Counted from the stretch's first letter, positions 1-9,044 are shown. The stretch is 64,000 bases of DNA from Nesterenkonia muleiensis (GCF_003600155.1 NZ_QWLD01000048.1:25338-89337), one strand, 5' to 3'. The notes: generated from the letters alone by a model not told the origin. Numbers and translations are program-made.

Positions 1-860
1 GCGTCCGCGAAGTGAGTGAGGAACTCCTCGTACACCGACTCGTCCACAATGAAGCGCTTCGAGGCTGTGCATGCCTGGCCTGCGTTGTAGACACGGCCTG
101 CGGCGGCCACTGTGGCGGCCTTGGCCACGTCGGCGTCGTCAAGGACCAGGAACGGGTCGGAGCCGCCCAGCTCCAGCACACAGCGCTTGAGGGCCCGGCC
201 TGCGGCGGCTCCGATGGCCTCACCGGCGCGTTCGGATCCCGTGAGGGAGACTCCTGCGATGCGGTGGTCGCCGATCACGCCCGCCACCTGGCCTGAGGAG
301 ATGAAGGCATTGGCGTAGCCCCCCTCGGGGACACCGGCTTCACGCAGTACCTCCTCGATGGCCAGTGCCGACTGGGGGCAGTTCCTGGAGTGCTTGACGA
401 TCACAGTGTTTCCCAGCGCCAAGTTCGGCGCGGCGAATCTGGCCACCTGGTAGTAGGGGAAGTTCCACGGCATCACGCCCAGCAGCGCTCCGATCGGCTC
501 GGAGCGGACGACGGCGGTGCCCTCACCGGTGATCGGCAGCGGATGGTCTGCGAGGAACGCTTCCAGATGATCGGCGTAATACTCATAGATCGAGGCCACC
601 AGCTTGACCTCATTGCGTGATTGGGTGATGGGCTTGCCCATCTCCACTGTCAGCAGCCAAGCCAGTTCGTCCACTCGCTCACGGTGGATCTCCGCGGCTC
701 GGCGCAACGCGGCGCTGCGCTGCTGAGCAGGTGTCGCTGCCCACCGCCGCTGCGTGGCGGCAGCGCGCTGCACCAGCGTATCGACCCCGTCGTCGTCGAT
801 CTCTGGATAGGTCGCGAGGACCTCCCCGGTGGCTGGGTTCATCGAGGTGTATACACCCAT
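1..860 (-). CDS. Aldehyde dehydrogenase, NAD(P)-dependent (3' end cut by window edge)
   Basis: Oxidises an aldehyde to the carboxylic acid with NAD(P). The first 286 codons are present and run off the window. Visible family motifs are VMPWNFP, the LTGSERAGE nucleotide-binding turn, LELGGSDPF with the general-base Glu, and NAGQACTASKRF with the catalytic Cys. The short N-terminus and these motifs resemble succinate-semialdehyde dehydrogenases, but the substrate is not readable. ATG at 860 follows an AGAGGAAA ribosome-binding site. It lies 52 bases downstream of the Baeyer-Villiger monooxygenase on the same strand, so the two probably share a transcript and the dehydrogenase would oxidise an aldehyde arising from the same catabolic route. 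Confidence 0.9.
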   Translation of the reverse strand, partial: MGVYTSMNPATGEVLATYPEIDDDGVDTLVQRAAATQRRWAATPAQQRSAALRRAAEIHRERVDELAWLLTVEMGKPITQSRNEVKLVASIYEYYADHLEAFLADHPLPITGEGTAVVRSEPIGALLGVMPWNFPYYQVARFAAPNLALGNTVIVKHSRNCPQSALAIEEVLREAGVPEGGYANAFISSGQVAGVIGDHRIAGVSLTGSERAGEAIGAAAGRALKRCVLELGGSDPFLVLDDADVAKAATVAAAGRVYNAGQACTASKRFIVDESVYEEFLTHFAD

Positions 861-912
861 GTGGTTTCCTCTTCTCAGTGGGGTCGTCTGTCGGGGCGTA
901 TGCGGCTTGGCG

Positions 913-2553
913 TCACACAGCGGATGAGGTGAGCTCCTGCTTGTGGGCCGATCCGTCCGAGGACTGGATCAGGTGGGGGTAGCCGGCCTTCTTCTCTTCG
1001 GCCAGCAGCTCCCGCATGCTGGCCAACCCGCCCAGGTAGAACAGCACGCTGGGCTTCTTGCCGGGAATGTTGGCGCCGAAGATCCAGGAGTCCACCCGGC
1101 CGAAGAGCGAGTCCTTGGCCAGCTCCTGGCAGTGCTCACTCCAGTCGGCTTCTGCCTCAGCGGTGGGCTCGATGGTCGCAATACCGTTTTGGCGCGCATG
1201 AGCGATGAGATCCGAGATCCACCCCACCTGCACTTCGATGGCTGAGGGCAGGTTGCAGAACGGACCCTTCGGGCCCAAGACCATGAACCAATTCGGAAAG
1301 CCCGGAGTGGTCATGCCTAAGTAGCTGGTCGGGTTGTCCTTCCATGCCTCATTGATGTGCACACCGTTGCGGCCGGTGAGATCCATCCGGCGATAGTTGC
1401 CGTCCACGGCGTCGAAGCCGGTGGCGAAGACGATCACATCGTACTCGCGATGGGTGCCGTCGGAGGTGCGGATGCCGGTGGGGGTGATCTCCTCGATCGG
1501 CGTGTCTGAAATATTGACAGCTTCCACATGCGGCAGGTTGAAGGTGTTGTAGTAGCCGTTGTCGCACAGCGGCCGGCGGGCGTGCAGGCCCGAGGGCATC
1601 ACTTTCTTAGCGGTCTCCGGATCCTTGATGATCTCGTTGACTCGGTCCTGCACGAATTTTCCCGCCACCTTGTTCGCCTCCTCGTCGGTGGCGAGGTCAC
1701 CGAAGGTGGAGAACATGAAGCGGAATCCTCCGCCTTCGTTCCATGCCTCGGTGAAGATCTGCTCCCGCTGCTCTTCGGTGTGGTCCCACAGGGAGCGGCT
1801 TACCTCGTCGATGCCAAAACCCAGGGCCGAACCGAAGACCTCGTCACGGATCGCCTCGAAGTTCGCGTGCTGCTCCTGGACCTCGCCTTCGCGCACGGGG
1901 CGAAGGCCCACCGGCACCGAGTGCTGCGGGGTGCGCACGTGCACGCCGAGGCTTGCCACCTGCGGACCCAGTGCGGTGACCACCTGCTGGCCGGTGGAGC
2001 CGGTGCCGATGACTGCCACACGCTTGCCGGTGACGTCCAGCTCTTCCGGCCATTGGGCAGTGTGCACCAGATCGCCCTCAAAGGTATCGCGGCCGGGGAT
2101 CTCTGGAAGGTTCACGGCGGCGAGCAGTCCCACGGCGTTGATGACATAGGTGGCCCGTATCACCTCGTTGCTGTCTGTGGTCAGCTCCCACTGATTCGTC
2201 GCGTCGTCGTAGTGCGAAGCGGTGATTCCTGTGCCGAAGTGAAAGTGCTGGCGCAGGGCGAACCGATCGACGACTCCTTCCAAGTAGGCGAGGATCTCCG
2301 GTTGGGTCAGGTAGTTGTTCTCCCAGGTGGTGTCCTGGTACAGCTCCTTGTCGAAGAAGTACTGGTACACGTAGCTCTCAGAGTCCGACAGCGCTCCTGG
2401 GTAGCGGTTCCAGTACCACGTGCCGCCGGGACCGTGGGCGCGGTCAAAGCCGATGACATTGAGTCCTTGCTCGTTGGCGAGCTTGTGCATGGCGTAGATG
2501 CCGCCGAAACCGGCTCCGATGACGACGGCGTCGACTTTCTTGTGCGTGTCCAT
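913..2553 (-). CDS. Baeyer-Villiger flavin monooxygenase
   Basis: A 546-residue class B flavin monooxygenase of the cyclohexanone/phenylacetone type, which uses NADPH, FAD and O2 to insert oxygen next to a ketone. An N-terminal FAD fold (GAGFGG, residues 13-18), the Baeyer-Villiger fingerprint FEGDLVHTAQWP near residue 160, and the NADPH fold GTGSTGQQ just after it are all visible. Length is normal. ATG at 2553 has an AGGAGGAA site. It leads an apparent two-gene operon with the aldehyde dehydrogenase and is divergent from the AcoR-like regulator. A secondary-alcohol dehydrogenase, a thiolase and a hydratase nearby suggest ketone or cyclic alcohol breakdown. No lactone or ester hydrolase, the usual next step, is in the window. 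The substrate is unknown. Confidence 0.92.
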   Translation of the reverse strand: MDTHKKVDAVVIGAGFGGIYAMHKLANEQGLNVIGFDRAHGPGGTWYWNRYPGALSDSESYVYQYFFDKELYQDTTWENNYLTQPEILAYLEGVVDRFALRQHFHFGTGITASHYDDATNQWELTTDSNEVIRATYVINAVGLLAAVNLPEIPGRDTFEGDLVHTAQWPEELDVTGKRVAVIGTGSTGQQVVTALGPQVASLGVHVRTPQHSVPVGLRPVREGEVQEQHANFEAIRDEVFGSALGFGIDEVSRSLWDHTEEQREQIFTEAWNEGGGFRFMFSTFGDLATDEEANKVAGKFVQDRVNEIIKDPETAKKVMPSGLHARRPLCDNGYYNTFNLPHVEAVNISDTPIEEITPTGIRTSDGTHREYDVIVFATGFDAVDGNYRRMDLTGRNGVHINEAWKDNPTSYLGMTTPGFPNWFMVLGPKGPFCNLPSAIEVQVGWISDLIAHARQNGIATIEPTAEAEADWSEHCQELAKDSLFGRVDSWIFGANIPGKKPSVLFYLGGLASMRELLAEEKKAGYPHLIQSSDGSAHKQELTSSAV

Positions 2554-2648
2554 GGAGTTCCTCCTGTGATTCTGTGACTGCGGCCGCAGATCCCTGTGAT
2601 CCGCACCACCTTGATGAACTACGGTAGGAAGTGATTCACGTCACCGGG

Positions 2649-2665
2649 TGTTCCACTTTGGTACA
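2649..2665. promoter_or_regulatory. Candidate AcoR-type operator, copy 1
   Basis: The 17-mer TGTTCCACTTTGGTACA is imperfectly palindromic (TGT...ACA) and lies between the divergent monooxygenase and regulator genes. A matching 17-mer is found upstream of the alcohol dehydrogenase at 9078-9094, sharing TGTTCC-N2-T-N-TG-N2-ACA. AcoR and MimR-type activators are known to bind TGTTCC-containing inverted repeats, so this is a plausible site for the neighbouring GAF/Fis protein. Inference from two copies only. Confidence 0.5.
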
Positions 2666-2796
2666 GAGCCACCACTTCTGGGGACTGTTTCATATTCGGC
2701 ATCAGCCGCAGCTATTGCCGGCAACAATGCCGGAGAAGGGAAGACATCGGTGCATCGGAACGCCATCATGGATGAGACGAGGAAGTGAGGAGAGTC

Positions 2797-4422
2797 ATGG
2801 TGAGCCGAGGCGGTCACTCAGACCCTGTGCGTGCTGCGCTGCGCAGGCTCATAGACCATGGTTTGACCGCTGATCTGGACATCGACCAGGTGGTGCCCGC
2901 GGAGATTCAGAGCAGTTGGCGGCGTTCCATAGCCTCCAAGGTCGATCCAGCCGGGGAGCCCAGGGTGGAGGACTTCGGCGCCAGAGAAGAGCTGATAAGC
3001 CAGGTTGCCGCTCGAGTGATGGACCGCTGGTACAGTTCATTGACCAACACCAGGGCCACTTTGCTGCTGGGCAATGCTGAGGGGCGGATAGTCTGGCGAA
3101 GGACCATCGACGCCCGTGATCACCTGACCCTTGATCGCGTGGGAGCGGTTGAAGGAGGTGACTTCTCCGAGTCTGCTTCAGGAACCAACGGGCTGGGAAC
3201 CTCCATAGAGGCGCGGTCGCCCATCTTGGTTCGCGGCGGTCAGCATTTCCTGGAGTCGCTGCGCAATGTGGCCTGCGCAGCTGCCCCGGTCATTCACCCG
3301 CTGACCGGACGGATAGTGGGCTCAGTGTCACTGACTGTCGCCGCAGAGCAGGCCAATGACTATATGGTCGCTGTGGCCCGCCAGGCCAGCCGCGAGATCG
3401 CCGATGTTCTGCTCCACGGCTCTGACAGTGAGGATATGGCCCTTGCGCTAGCTTTCAGGAAGGCCCGGTCGCATCGACGCGGCGTGCTGGTCATGAACCG
3501 AGACGCCATCATGTCCGACCTACCTGCCCTTTCGCGGATCGACACCGAGACCCATGCCCAGATTTGGGATCAGCTGGTGGGACGTCTGGGGGGTGGTGAG
3601 CAGCGTCGCATCAACCTTCCCGAAGTGGGGCTGGCCGGATTGGTCACCAACATCGGAACGAACTCCGAGCCGGTGCTTGAACTCCGCACCACGGCTGTGG
3701 AGACCCCACCGCAACAGCGCACAGCAGCTTCGAAGGATCGCGTCGAGGCGGGGACAGCGCGGGGGACGCCGGCGCCGCCACAGGATGCCGATGATGCCGT
3801 CCGTTCTTGGTGGGAAGCGATGAATCAGGTGGCGCAGCAGGTGCCTCAGCCCCTGGCTGTGGGGGTGCCGCCAGGGTCCGACGGGCAACAGTGGGTCAGG
3901 AGGTGGTCGCAGGCGTCGGGACAGCCTGGACGGGCGGTTGTCACCGCAGCCTCTCCTCGGGAAGGGGCCCCGCACGAGGCGCGTGGCGCTCCGGCTTTCC
4001 CGCCGTTGCGTCGGCGGCGTTCAGGTCTGGCAACTCTGGTCAAGTCCTGCTACCAGGGTAAGGGTCCGGCGCCCCGATTCAGCTCTGAGGCCTTCCGCGC
4101 ATTGCTCGCCTGGAGCTGGCCCGGCGACGTGGCAGAGCTGGCAGAGTTGGTCAACGGCCTTTCCCGCCGCAGCACGGGGGCGTGGCTGGTCGAGGCCACT
4201 GACCTGCCCCCGCATTTCCTGGCCCTGCCGAGGCGGGAGCTGACTCGCTGGGAACAGGCGGAGCGTGACTCGATGCTGGAGGCGCTGGCCGAAGCCGAAG
4301 GCAACAAATCAGATGCCGCCGCGCTTCTGGGAATCGGCCGGACCACCTTGTACCGAAAGCTCCGATCGTTGTCCATCGACCAGGATCAGATCGATGCCCT
4401 GGTGAAGAGACCGCTTGGTTAG
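2797..4422 (+). CDS. AcoR-like GAF/Fis transcriptional regulator without an ATPase core
   Basis: About 541 residues. An N-terminal GAF-like sensor (roughly 70-215; SGTNGLGTS and VIHPLTGRIVGSVSLT are typical of AcoR/MimR proteins), a low-complexity middle, a relic of the AAA+ lid (WSWPGDVAEL, compare WPGNVREL), and a C-terminal Fis helix-turn-helix (NKSDAAALLGIGRTTLYRKL). Walker A, GAFTGA and Walker B motifs of sigma-54 activators are absent. Actinobacteria generally lack sigma-54, so this is probably a sigma-70-type activator of the divergent monooxygenase operon. An in-frame GTG at 2785 is possible, but the GAGGAG at 2787-2792 fits ATG 2797 or GTG 2800 better. Confidence 0.82.
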   Translation: MVSRGGHSDPVRAALRRLIDHGLTADLDIDQVVPAEIQSSWRRSIASKVDPAGEPRVEDFGAREELISQVAARVMDRWYSSLTNTRATLLLGNAEGRIVWRRTIDARDHLTLDRVGAVEGGDFSESASGTNGLGTSIEARSPILVRGGQHFLESLRNVACAAAPVIHPLTGRIVGSVSLTVAAEQANDYMVAVARQASREIADVLLHGSDSEDMALALAFRKARSHRRGVLVMNRDAIMSDLPALSRIDTETHAQIWDQLVGRLGGGEQRRINLPEVGLAGLVTNIGTNSEPVLELRTTAVETPPQQRTAASKDRVEAGTARGTPAPPQDADDAVRSWWEAMNQVAQQVPQPLAVGVPPGSDGQQWVRRWSQASGQPGRAVVTAASPREGAPHEARGAPAFPPLRRRRSGLATLVKSCYQGKGPAPRFSSEAFRALLAWSWPGDVAELAELVNGLSRRSTGAWLVEATDLPPHFLALPRRELTRWEQAERDSMLEALAEAEGNKSDAAALLGIGRTTLYRKLRSLSIDQDQIDALVKRPLG

Positions 4423-4513
4423 ACGCGTTCGTTGTGCGCGCCGGTGCCCTCCCGATAGCATCCTCGGTAATGGGCCTTACTAGGGTCCGTCATCTCTGGG
4501 CGAGGAGTTTCAG

Positions 4514-5509
4514 GTGCAAGGACGCAAAGGCCTGGTGCACGTGGCCCAAGCCGAGGCCTTCCTGGCAGTGGCCGAAGAGCTTCATTTCGGGCGTGCCGCA
4601 GCTCGGCTCCATATCGGTCAGCCGCCCTTGAGCAGGCTCATCAAACAGCTGGAGAAGGATGTGGGTGCCGAACTGTTCGAGCGCAGCACACGGCACGTCG
4701 AACTCACGCACGCTGGCCGGGCCCTGGTGGAGCCGGCGCAGGGGCTTCTTCGCGCAGCGGAACAGGCGCATCAGGCAGTGCTGGATGCGCAGTCCGGCGA
4801 ACGGGGGCGGGTGCGTATCGGTTTCGCCGGTACTTCTGTGCACCGCGCAATGGGCGAGCTTGCCCGGCAGGTCCGGCTCAGCAGCCCGGATCTTCGCCTG
4901 GACTTCCATGGGTCACAGTTCTCCCATCTGGGGATGGAGCGGGTACTTGACGGATCGTTGGACCTGGCCATCGGGCGCTGGGACTTCATTCCCCATGAGA
5001 TGGATTCGAGAGTCCTCCGGCTCGAGGAGGTTCTTGTCGCTATGCCTGCCGGTCACCGACTCGCCACCCAGGACTCTGTCCGTATGCATGATCTGGCTGC
5101 TGACCCCTGGATCTCCCTGCCCAGCGGGTTCGGCTCCGCCTTGCCCAACCGGCTCACCCAGCTGGCCATGCAGGCTGGATTCGTTCCGCGCATCACCCAG
5201 ACCGCCCCTGACTCATGGACGTTGGTTGTCCTGGTGGGCGCGGGCATGGGATGTGCCATCACCCTGGATTCAGTCCGGGACAATGTGACAGCCGACGGTG
5301 CCATCTTTAAGCCCGTTGACGGCCACAATCCGCCTTTGGAGGTCCGAGCTATCTGGCATCGGAGCAATCGCAATCCCGGACTAGAGACCGTCATCAGGGC
5401 TGCGGGAATGGTGCTGCGCGAACCCAGTCCGGAAAGCGCGGAGTCCGGCGAAGGCAGGAGGCGCCGTAGTGCATCGGCGGACAGAGAGTCCAGGGGAGCG
5501 ACTCGCTGA
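4514..5509 (+). CDS. LysR-family transcriptional regulator
   Basis: 331 residues with a standard LysR layout: winged HTH at about residues 10-70 (FLAVAEELHFGRAAARLHIG then QPPLSRLIKQLE) and a periplasmic-binding-like effector domain from about 95 (VRIGFAGTSV...). The GTG start at 4514 is preceded by CGAGGAG. The C-terminal 25 residues are an Arg/Glu-rich tail outside the domain. It sits just upstream of and codirectional with the thiolase/hydratase pair, so it is the obvious candidate regulator of that pair. The ligand is unknown; the family often senses aromatic or organic acids, and nothing here decides it. Confidence 0.88.
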   Translation: MQGRKGLVHVAQAEAFLAVAEELHFGRAAARLHIGQPPLSRLIKQLEKDVGAELFERSTRHVELTHAGRALVEPAQGLLRAAEQAHQAVLDAQSGERGRVRIGFAGTSVHRAMGELARQVRLSSPDLRLDFHGSQFSHLGMERVLDGSLDLAIGRWDFIPHEMDSRVLRLEEVLVAMPAGHRLATQDSVRMHDLAADPWISLPSGFGSALPNRLTQLAMQAGFVPRITQTAPDSWTLVVLVGAGMGCAITLDSVRDNVTADGAIFKPVDGHNPPLEVRAIWHRSNRNPGLETVIRAAGMVLREPSPESAESGEGRRRRSASADRESRGATR

Positions 5510-5532
5510 CCCCCGATTTATGCCCATGAATC

Positions 5533-5549
5533 ATCAATAGGGGGTTGAT
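5533..5549. promoter_or_regulatory. Candidate LysR-type operator before the thiolase
   Basis: An inverted repeat ATCAA-N7-TTGAT lies 97 bases before the thiolase start and just after the LysR gene. Its spacing resembles LysR recognition boxes. No further copies were found, so the link to the upstream regulator rests on position only. Confidence 0.35.
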
Positions 5550-5645
5550 TGGTATTGGACCAGCCTGTCATGAGTTGGCACCATGATGATTGTCGCCTCA
5601 TTCCGGCGATGACCCTCAGTCTGTAATCTGGAGGTTGGACAGCTC

Positions 5646-6857
5646 ATGAGTGAATCGTTCCTCGTCGGAGGCACACGCACCCCGGTCGGACGCTACGGTG
5701 GGGCCCTTTCCGCTATGCGCCCCGACGATTTGGCCGCCCTGGTGGTCAAACAGGTGGTGACTGATGCCGGACTCGACCCGTCCGTTGTCGATGAGGTGAT
5801 TCTGGGCAATGCCAACGGCGCCGGTGAGGAGAACCGCAACGTTGCCCGTATGGCCTGGATGCTGGCCGGTTTCCCGGAGACCGTGCCGGGTGTAACCGTG
5901 AACCGTCTGTGCGCCTCGGGCATGAGTGCGGTGGCGATGGCATCCCATATGGTCAAGGCCGGCGCTGCGGACATCGTGGTGGCCGGCGGCGTGGAGTCTA
6001 TGTCACGGGCTCCATGGGCAATGGAGAAGCCCGCATCCGCTTTCTCCCGTCCCGGTGAGGTCTTCGACACCTCGATCGGGTGGCGCTTCGTCAACCCCGC
6101 ATTCCGAGACGCCGAGCACTTCGGCGACAAATTCCTGTTCTCGATGCCCGAGACGGCCGAAGAGCTTGCAGAGGTCCACGGAATCAGCCGTGAAGACGCC
6201 GATGCGTTTGCCGTGGCCTCTCACGAGCGAGCGCTGGGTGCGATGCGAAACGGGCGGTTTTCCGAGGAGATCACTCCGGTCACTGTGCACGGCCGCAAGG
6301 GCGCTACAACAGTGGTGGATACCGATGAGGGCCCCCGCGAGGGGACGACCGCAGAGGTGCTGGACCAGTTGCGGTCTGTCGTCAAGCCCGAGGGAGTGGT
6401 CACGGCAGGCAACTCCTCGTCCCTGAACGACGGAGCCTCCGCGGTACTGGTGGTCTCAGAGGCCGCGGCAGAGAAGTATGGCCTGAGCGTTCGTGCTCGC
6501 ATCGCCGGCACTGCCACCGCCGGTGTTGCACCGCACATCATGGGCATCGGCCCGGTGCCTGCCACCCAGAAGGTGCTGGAGCGGGCCCGTTGGTCGCTCA
6601 GTGACCTGGGCGCCGTCGAGCTCAATGAGGCCTTCGCCACTCAGTCGCTGGCCTGCATCCGCGGCCTCGGGCTGGACAGCGGGACCGTCAACAATGATGG
6701 TGGCGCCATTGCTCTGGGTCATCCGCTCGGGTCCACCGGCTCGCGAATCATCGTCACTCTGCTGGGCCGGATGGAGCGAGAGGGCGCGGACCGGGGCCTG
6801 GCCACCATGTGCGTCGGGGTGGGCCAGGGTATGTCTACGCTGCTGGAGAGGGTCTGA
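5646..6857 (+). CDS. Acetyl-CoA C-acyltransferase (thiolase)
   Basis: 403 residues; thiolytic cleavage of a 3-ketoacyl-CoA to acetyl-CoA and a shortened acyl-CoA. The nucleophile Cys89 sits in NRLCASGMS, followed by the NEAFA motif, the GGAIALGHPLGSTGSR His motif and the C-terminal CVGVGQG Cys. It is closest in feel to PcaF/PaaJ/FadA degradative thiolases; a biosynthetic role is less likely beside a hydratase. Its stop overlaps the hydratase start (TGATG), showing translational coupling. A LysR gene lies directly upstream. Confidence 0.92.
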   Translation: MSESFLVGGTRTPVGRYGGALSAMRPDDLAALVVKQVVTDAGLDPSVVDEVILGNANGAGEENRNVARMAWMLAGFPETVPGVTVNRLCASGMSAVAMASHMVKAGAADIVVAGGVESMSRAPWAMEKPASAFSRPGEVFDTSIGWRFVNPAFRDAEHFGDKFLFSMPETAEELAEVHGISREDADAFAVASHERALGAMRNGRFSEEITPVTVHGRKGATTVVDTDEGPREGTTAEVLDQLRSVVKPEGVVTAGNSSSLNDGASAVLVVSEAAAEKYGLSVRARIAGTATAGVAPHIMGIGPVPATQKVLERARWSLSDLGAVELNEAFATQSLACIRGLGLDSGTVNNDGGAIALGHPLGSTGSRIIVTLLGRMEREGADRGLATMCVGVGQGMSTLLERV

Positions 6858-7711
6858 TGGTGGAGAGAGGTCCTGAGACGACTGCCGATGAAGAGCACTT
6901 CCCGGGGCTGAGTGAGGTGACCGAAGGGTTCATCGCTCTTCGCGTGACCACCGACGCTGATCGGCCAGACCGGGTATGCGCCCTGATGAACCGGCCGGAG
7001 GTGCGTAATGCCATCGACCAGACAATGGTCTCTGAGTTCCACGACCTGTGTGGCTGGCTGGAGCACCATCCCCGCCTGCTGATCATGACCGGCACTGAGG
7101 TGGAGAATCCGAAGACCGGCAAGAGGCAGGGAATCTTCGCCTCTGGTGCCGATATTGAGCAACTTCGTGAGCGTCGTCGCGACGACGCGCTTCGTGGAGT
7201 CAACTCGCAGGCCTTCGATCGCATCCACCGCCTCCCGATGCCGGTGATTGCCGCGATTGACGGTTACGCCTTGGGTGGCGGGGCCGAACTGGCCTATGCC
7301 GCCGATTTTCGCCTGGCCACCACGAAGCTGAAGCTTGGTCAGCCTGAAACGGGCTTGGGGATCACCGCTGCCGCGGGTGCGATGTGGCGACTCAAGGAGC
7401 TCGTCGGAGAGCCGGTAGCACTGGAGCTACTGCTGGCTGGACGCATCCTGGACGCTGAGGAGGCATTGCAACTGCGTCTGGTCACCGAGCTGCACGAGCC
7501 GGAGGACCTGCTGACCGCGGCCCATGCGCTGGCCGATCGAATCGCGGAGCAGGACCCGCTGGCTGTACGCCTCACTAAGCAGGTCTTCCATATGCCGCGC
7601 GAGGCCCACCCCCACGTGGAGGGTCTGGCGCAGGCAATTCTCTTTGAGTCTGAGGCCAAGTTCGACCGCATGCAAGCCTTCCTCGACCGAAGGAACGCTG
7701 CCAAGAGATGA
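6857..7711 (+). CDS. Enoyl-CoA hydratase/isomerase (crotonase family)
   Basis: 284 residues. Crotonase signatures are present: SGADIEQL oxyanion-hole segment, GYALGGGAELAYAADFRLA with the first catalytic Glu, and PETGLGI with the second. It would hydrate a trans-2-enoyl-CoA to the 3-hydroxyacyl-CoA, upstream of the thiolase step. ATG 6857 overlaps the thiolase TGA by one base, so an upstream in-frame extension (to 6809) can be dismissed. No 3-hydroxyacyl-CoA dehydrogenase is in this pair; that step must be done elsewhere. A hairpin directly follows the gene. Confidence 0.9.
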   Translation: MVERGPETTADEEHFPGLSEVTEGFIALRVTTDADRPDRVCALMNRPEVRNAIDQTMVSEFHDLCGWLEHHPRLLIMTGTEVENPKTGKRQGIFASGADIEQLRERRRDDALRGVNSQAFDRIHRLPMPVIAAIDGYALGGGAELAYAADFRLATTKLKLGQPETGLGITAAAGAMWRLKELVGEPVALELLLAGRILDAEEALQLRLVTELHEPEDLLTAAHALADRIAEQDPLAVRLTKQVFHMPREAHPHVEGLAQAILFESEAKFDRMQAFLDRRNAAKR

Positions 7712-7722
7712 GCGGTTTTTCT

Positions 7723-7765
7723 GGGTGCCGAGGAGTCTCTTTGTCCAGGTGCGGCCTCGGCACCC
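7723..7765 (+). terminator. Hairpin after thiolase-hydratase operon
   Basis: Perfect 11-bp inverted repeat GGGTGCCGAGG (7723-7733) and CCTCGGCACCC (7755-7765) around a 21-base loop, starting 11 bases after the hydratase stop. No T-run follows, as is common in actinobacterial terminators. It can also serve the converging alcohol dehydrogenase transcript. Confidence 0.65.
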
Positions 7766-7779
7766 ACTCCCATGGGTGC

Positions 7780-7854
7780 TCAGACCAGAACCATGCCGCT
7801 GCCTGCTCCGATGATGAGGATCCGTTGACCGTAGACCCGTCCTTGTGCTGCCAT
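7780..7854 (-). pseudogene. N-terminal remnant of a short-chain dehydrogenase
   Basis: A 24-codon reading frame begins at ATG 7854 behind a near-perfect AAGGAGGGA ribosome-binding site and reads MAAQGRVYGQRILIIGAGSG then MVLV and stop. The hydrophobic strand plus GAGSGM is the nucleotide-binding start of a short-chain dehydrogenase/reductase, where GAGSGMG would be expected. The frame ends immediately after, so almost the whole enzyme is missing. It lies 48 bases downstream of the zinc alcohol dehydrogenase on the same strand, so it was probably the next gene of that operon. Whether the 24-residue peptide is still made is unknown. Confidence 0.6.
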
Positions 7855-7902
7855 AGTCCCTCCTTCTGGGATGCCGTCTGCTCTTCTGCTGGACGGTGAC
7901 GG

Positions 7903-8952
7903 TCAGCGAGCTGGGTCTAACAGGAGCTTCATCTTCTGCCCTGCTCGCAGCGGTTCGAATCCGTCCTGCACGACGGTGCTGAGGGGGATGTCTTCCACCC
8001 AGCCGTCGGTCTTGTAGTGCCCCTGGGCCATCAGCTCGATCACCGCGGCATAGTCCTCTGCGGTATAGCAGATGGTGCCCTGGATGCGCCGTTCCCGGAG
8101 AACCAGGTTGATCAATGGGGTGGACAGAGGTTTCTCATAGATTGCCACGCTGACCAGGGTTCTCCGCTCGCCGAGACTTTCCAGAGCGGATTCGATCGCG
8201 GGAGCGACCCCTGCGGCGTCGAAGGCGGCATCAGCGCCGCGGCCGGAGGTTTGCTCGGCAATCACTTCTGGGACGTTCACCGCCGTTGGGTCCAAAGTCC
8301 TGGCACCAAGGGCCTCGATGGAGGCCCGGCGTGCCGCAGAGGGCTCAACCACGTCGATCTCGGTGAGACCCATCCCCCGCAGCGCGAACCACAAGCCGAT
8401 GCCTATCGGCCCGGCGCCGTAGATCACCGCTGAACCCTGGTCAGTGATGCCGCTGAGGGTGGCTGCGTGGTAGGCCACGGCCATGGGTTCCACTAGTGCT
8501 CCCATCTCCAGCGGGACACTGTCAGGAAGCGGGTGCAGCTGTGACTGCGGCACCACGGTGTACTCGGCCATGGCGCCGTCAGCCATGAGGCCGTGGAAGC
8601 CGATGTCATTGCAGAGGTTGTAGTTGCCGGTGGTACACGGACGGCAGTGCCCGCAGCGGTAGATGGGCTCGATGGCCACGCGGTCACCCTCCTGCACAGC
8701 AGTCACTCCTGAGCCGAGCTCGACGACCGTGCCGGAGAACTCATGGCCCAGCACCAGCGGCATGCTCCTGCCGGTCAGCGGATGCTGCCCTTTGGACGGA
8801 ATGAAGATTGGGCCGTCGAAGTACTCGTGCAGGTCGGTGCCGCAGATCCCGTTGCGACTGACCTTGATCTTCACCTCGCCGGCCCCAGGGCTGGGCTCGG
8901 GCAGATCTTCGATCCTGACTGTTTCTCGGTCGTGGTACACGGCAGCGCGCAT
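7903..8952 (-). CDS. Zinc-dependent alcohol dehydrogenase, 2,3-butanediol dehydrogenase type
   Basis: 349 residues, medium-chain dehydrogenase/reductase. Catalytic zinc ligands Cys37 (NGICGTDLHEY) and the His-Glu of LGHEFSG, a structural zinc loop with four Cys (RCGHCRPCTTGNYNLC), and a Rossmann GAGPIGIG are all present. The segment DLHEYFDGP and the overall pattern match (R,R)-butanediol dehydrogenases, but other secondary alcohols are possible. ATG 8952 has an AGGAGG site. In context it could oxidise a secondary alcohol to the ketone used by the Baeyer-Villiger enzyme. A copy of the putative AcoR operator lies 126 bases upstream. Confidence 0.88.
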   Translation of the reverse strand: MRAAVYHDRETVRIEDLPEPSPGAGEVKIKVSRNGICGTDLHEYFDGPIFIPSKGQHPLTGRSMPLVLGHEFSGTVVELGSGVTAVQEGDRVAIEPIYRCGHCRPCTTGNYNLCNDIGFHGLMADGAMAEYTVVPQSQLHPLPDSVPLEMGALVEPMAVAYHAATLSGITDQGSAVIYGAGPIGIGLWFALRGMGLTEIDVVEPSAARRASIEALGARTLDPTAVNVPEVIAEQTSGRGADAAFDAAGVAPAIESALESLGERRTLVSVAIYEKPLSTPLINLVLRERRIQGTICYTAEDYAAVIELMAQGHYKTDGWVEDIPLSTVVQDGFEPLRAGQKMKLLLDPAR

Positions 8953-9044
8953 GGTGCCTCCTGGTTATCTCCACAGCAGTGGGCCGGACCGGCAGTGCCA
9001 GACTGAGCCATCCCGCCAGCTGCTTGTGAGGTGAATCACTGACA

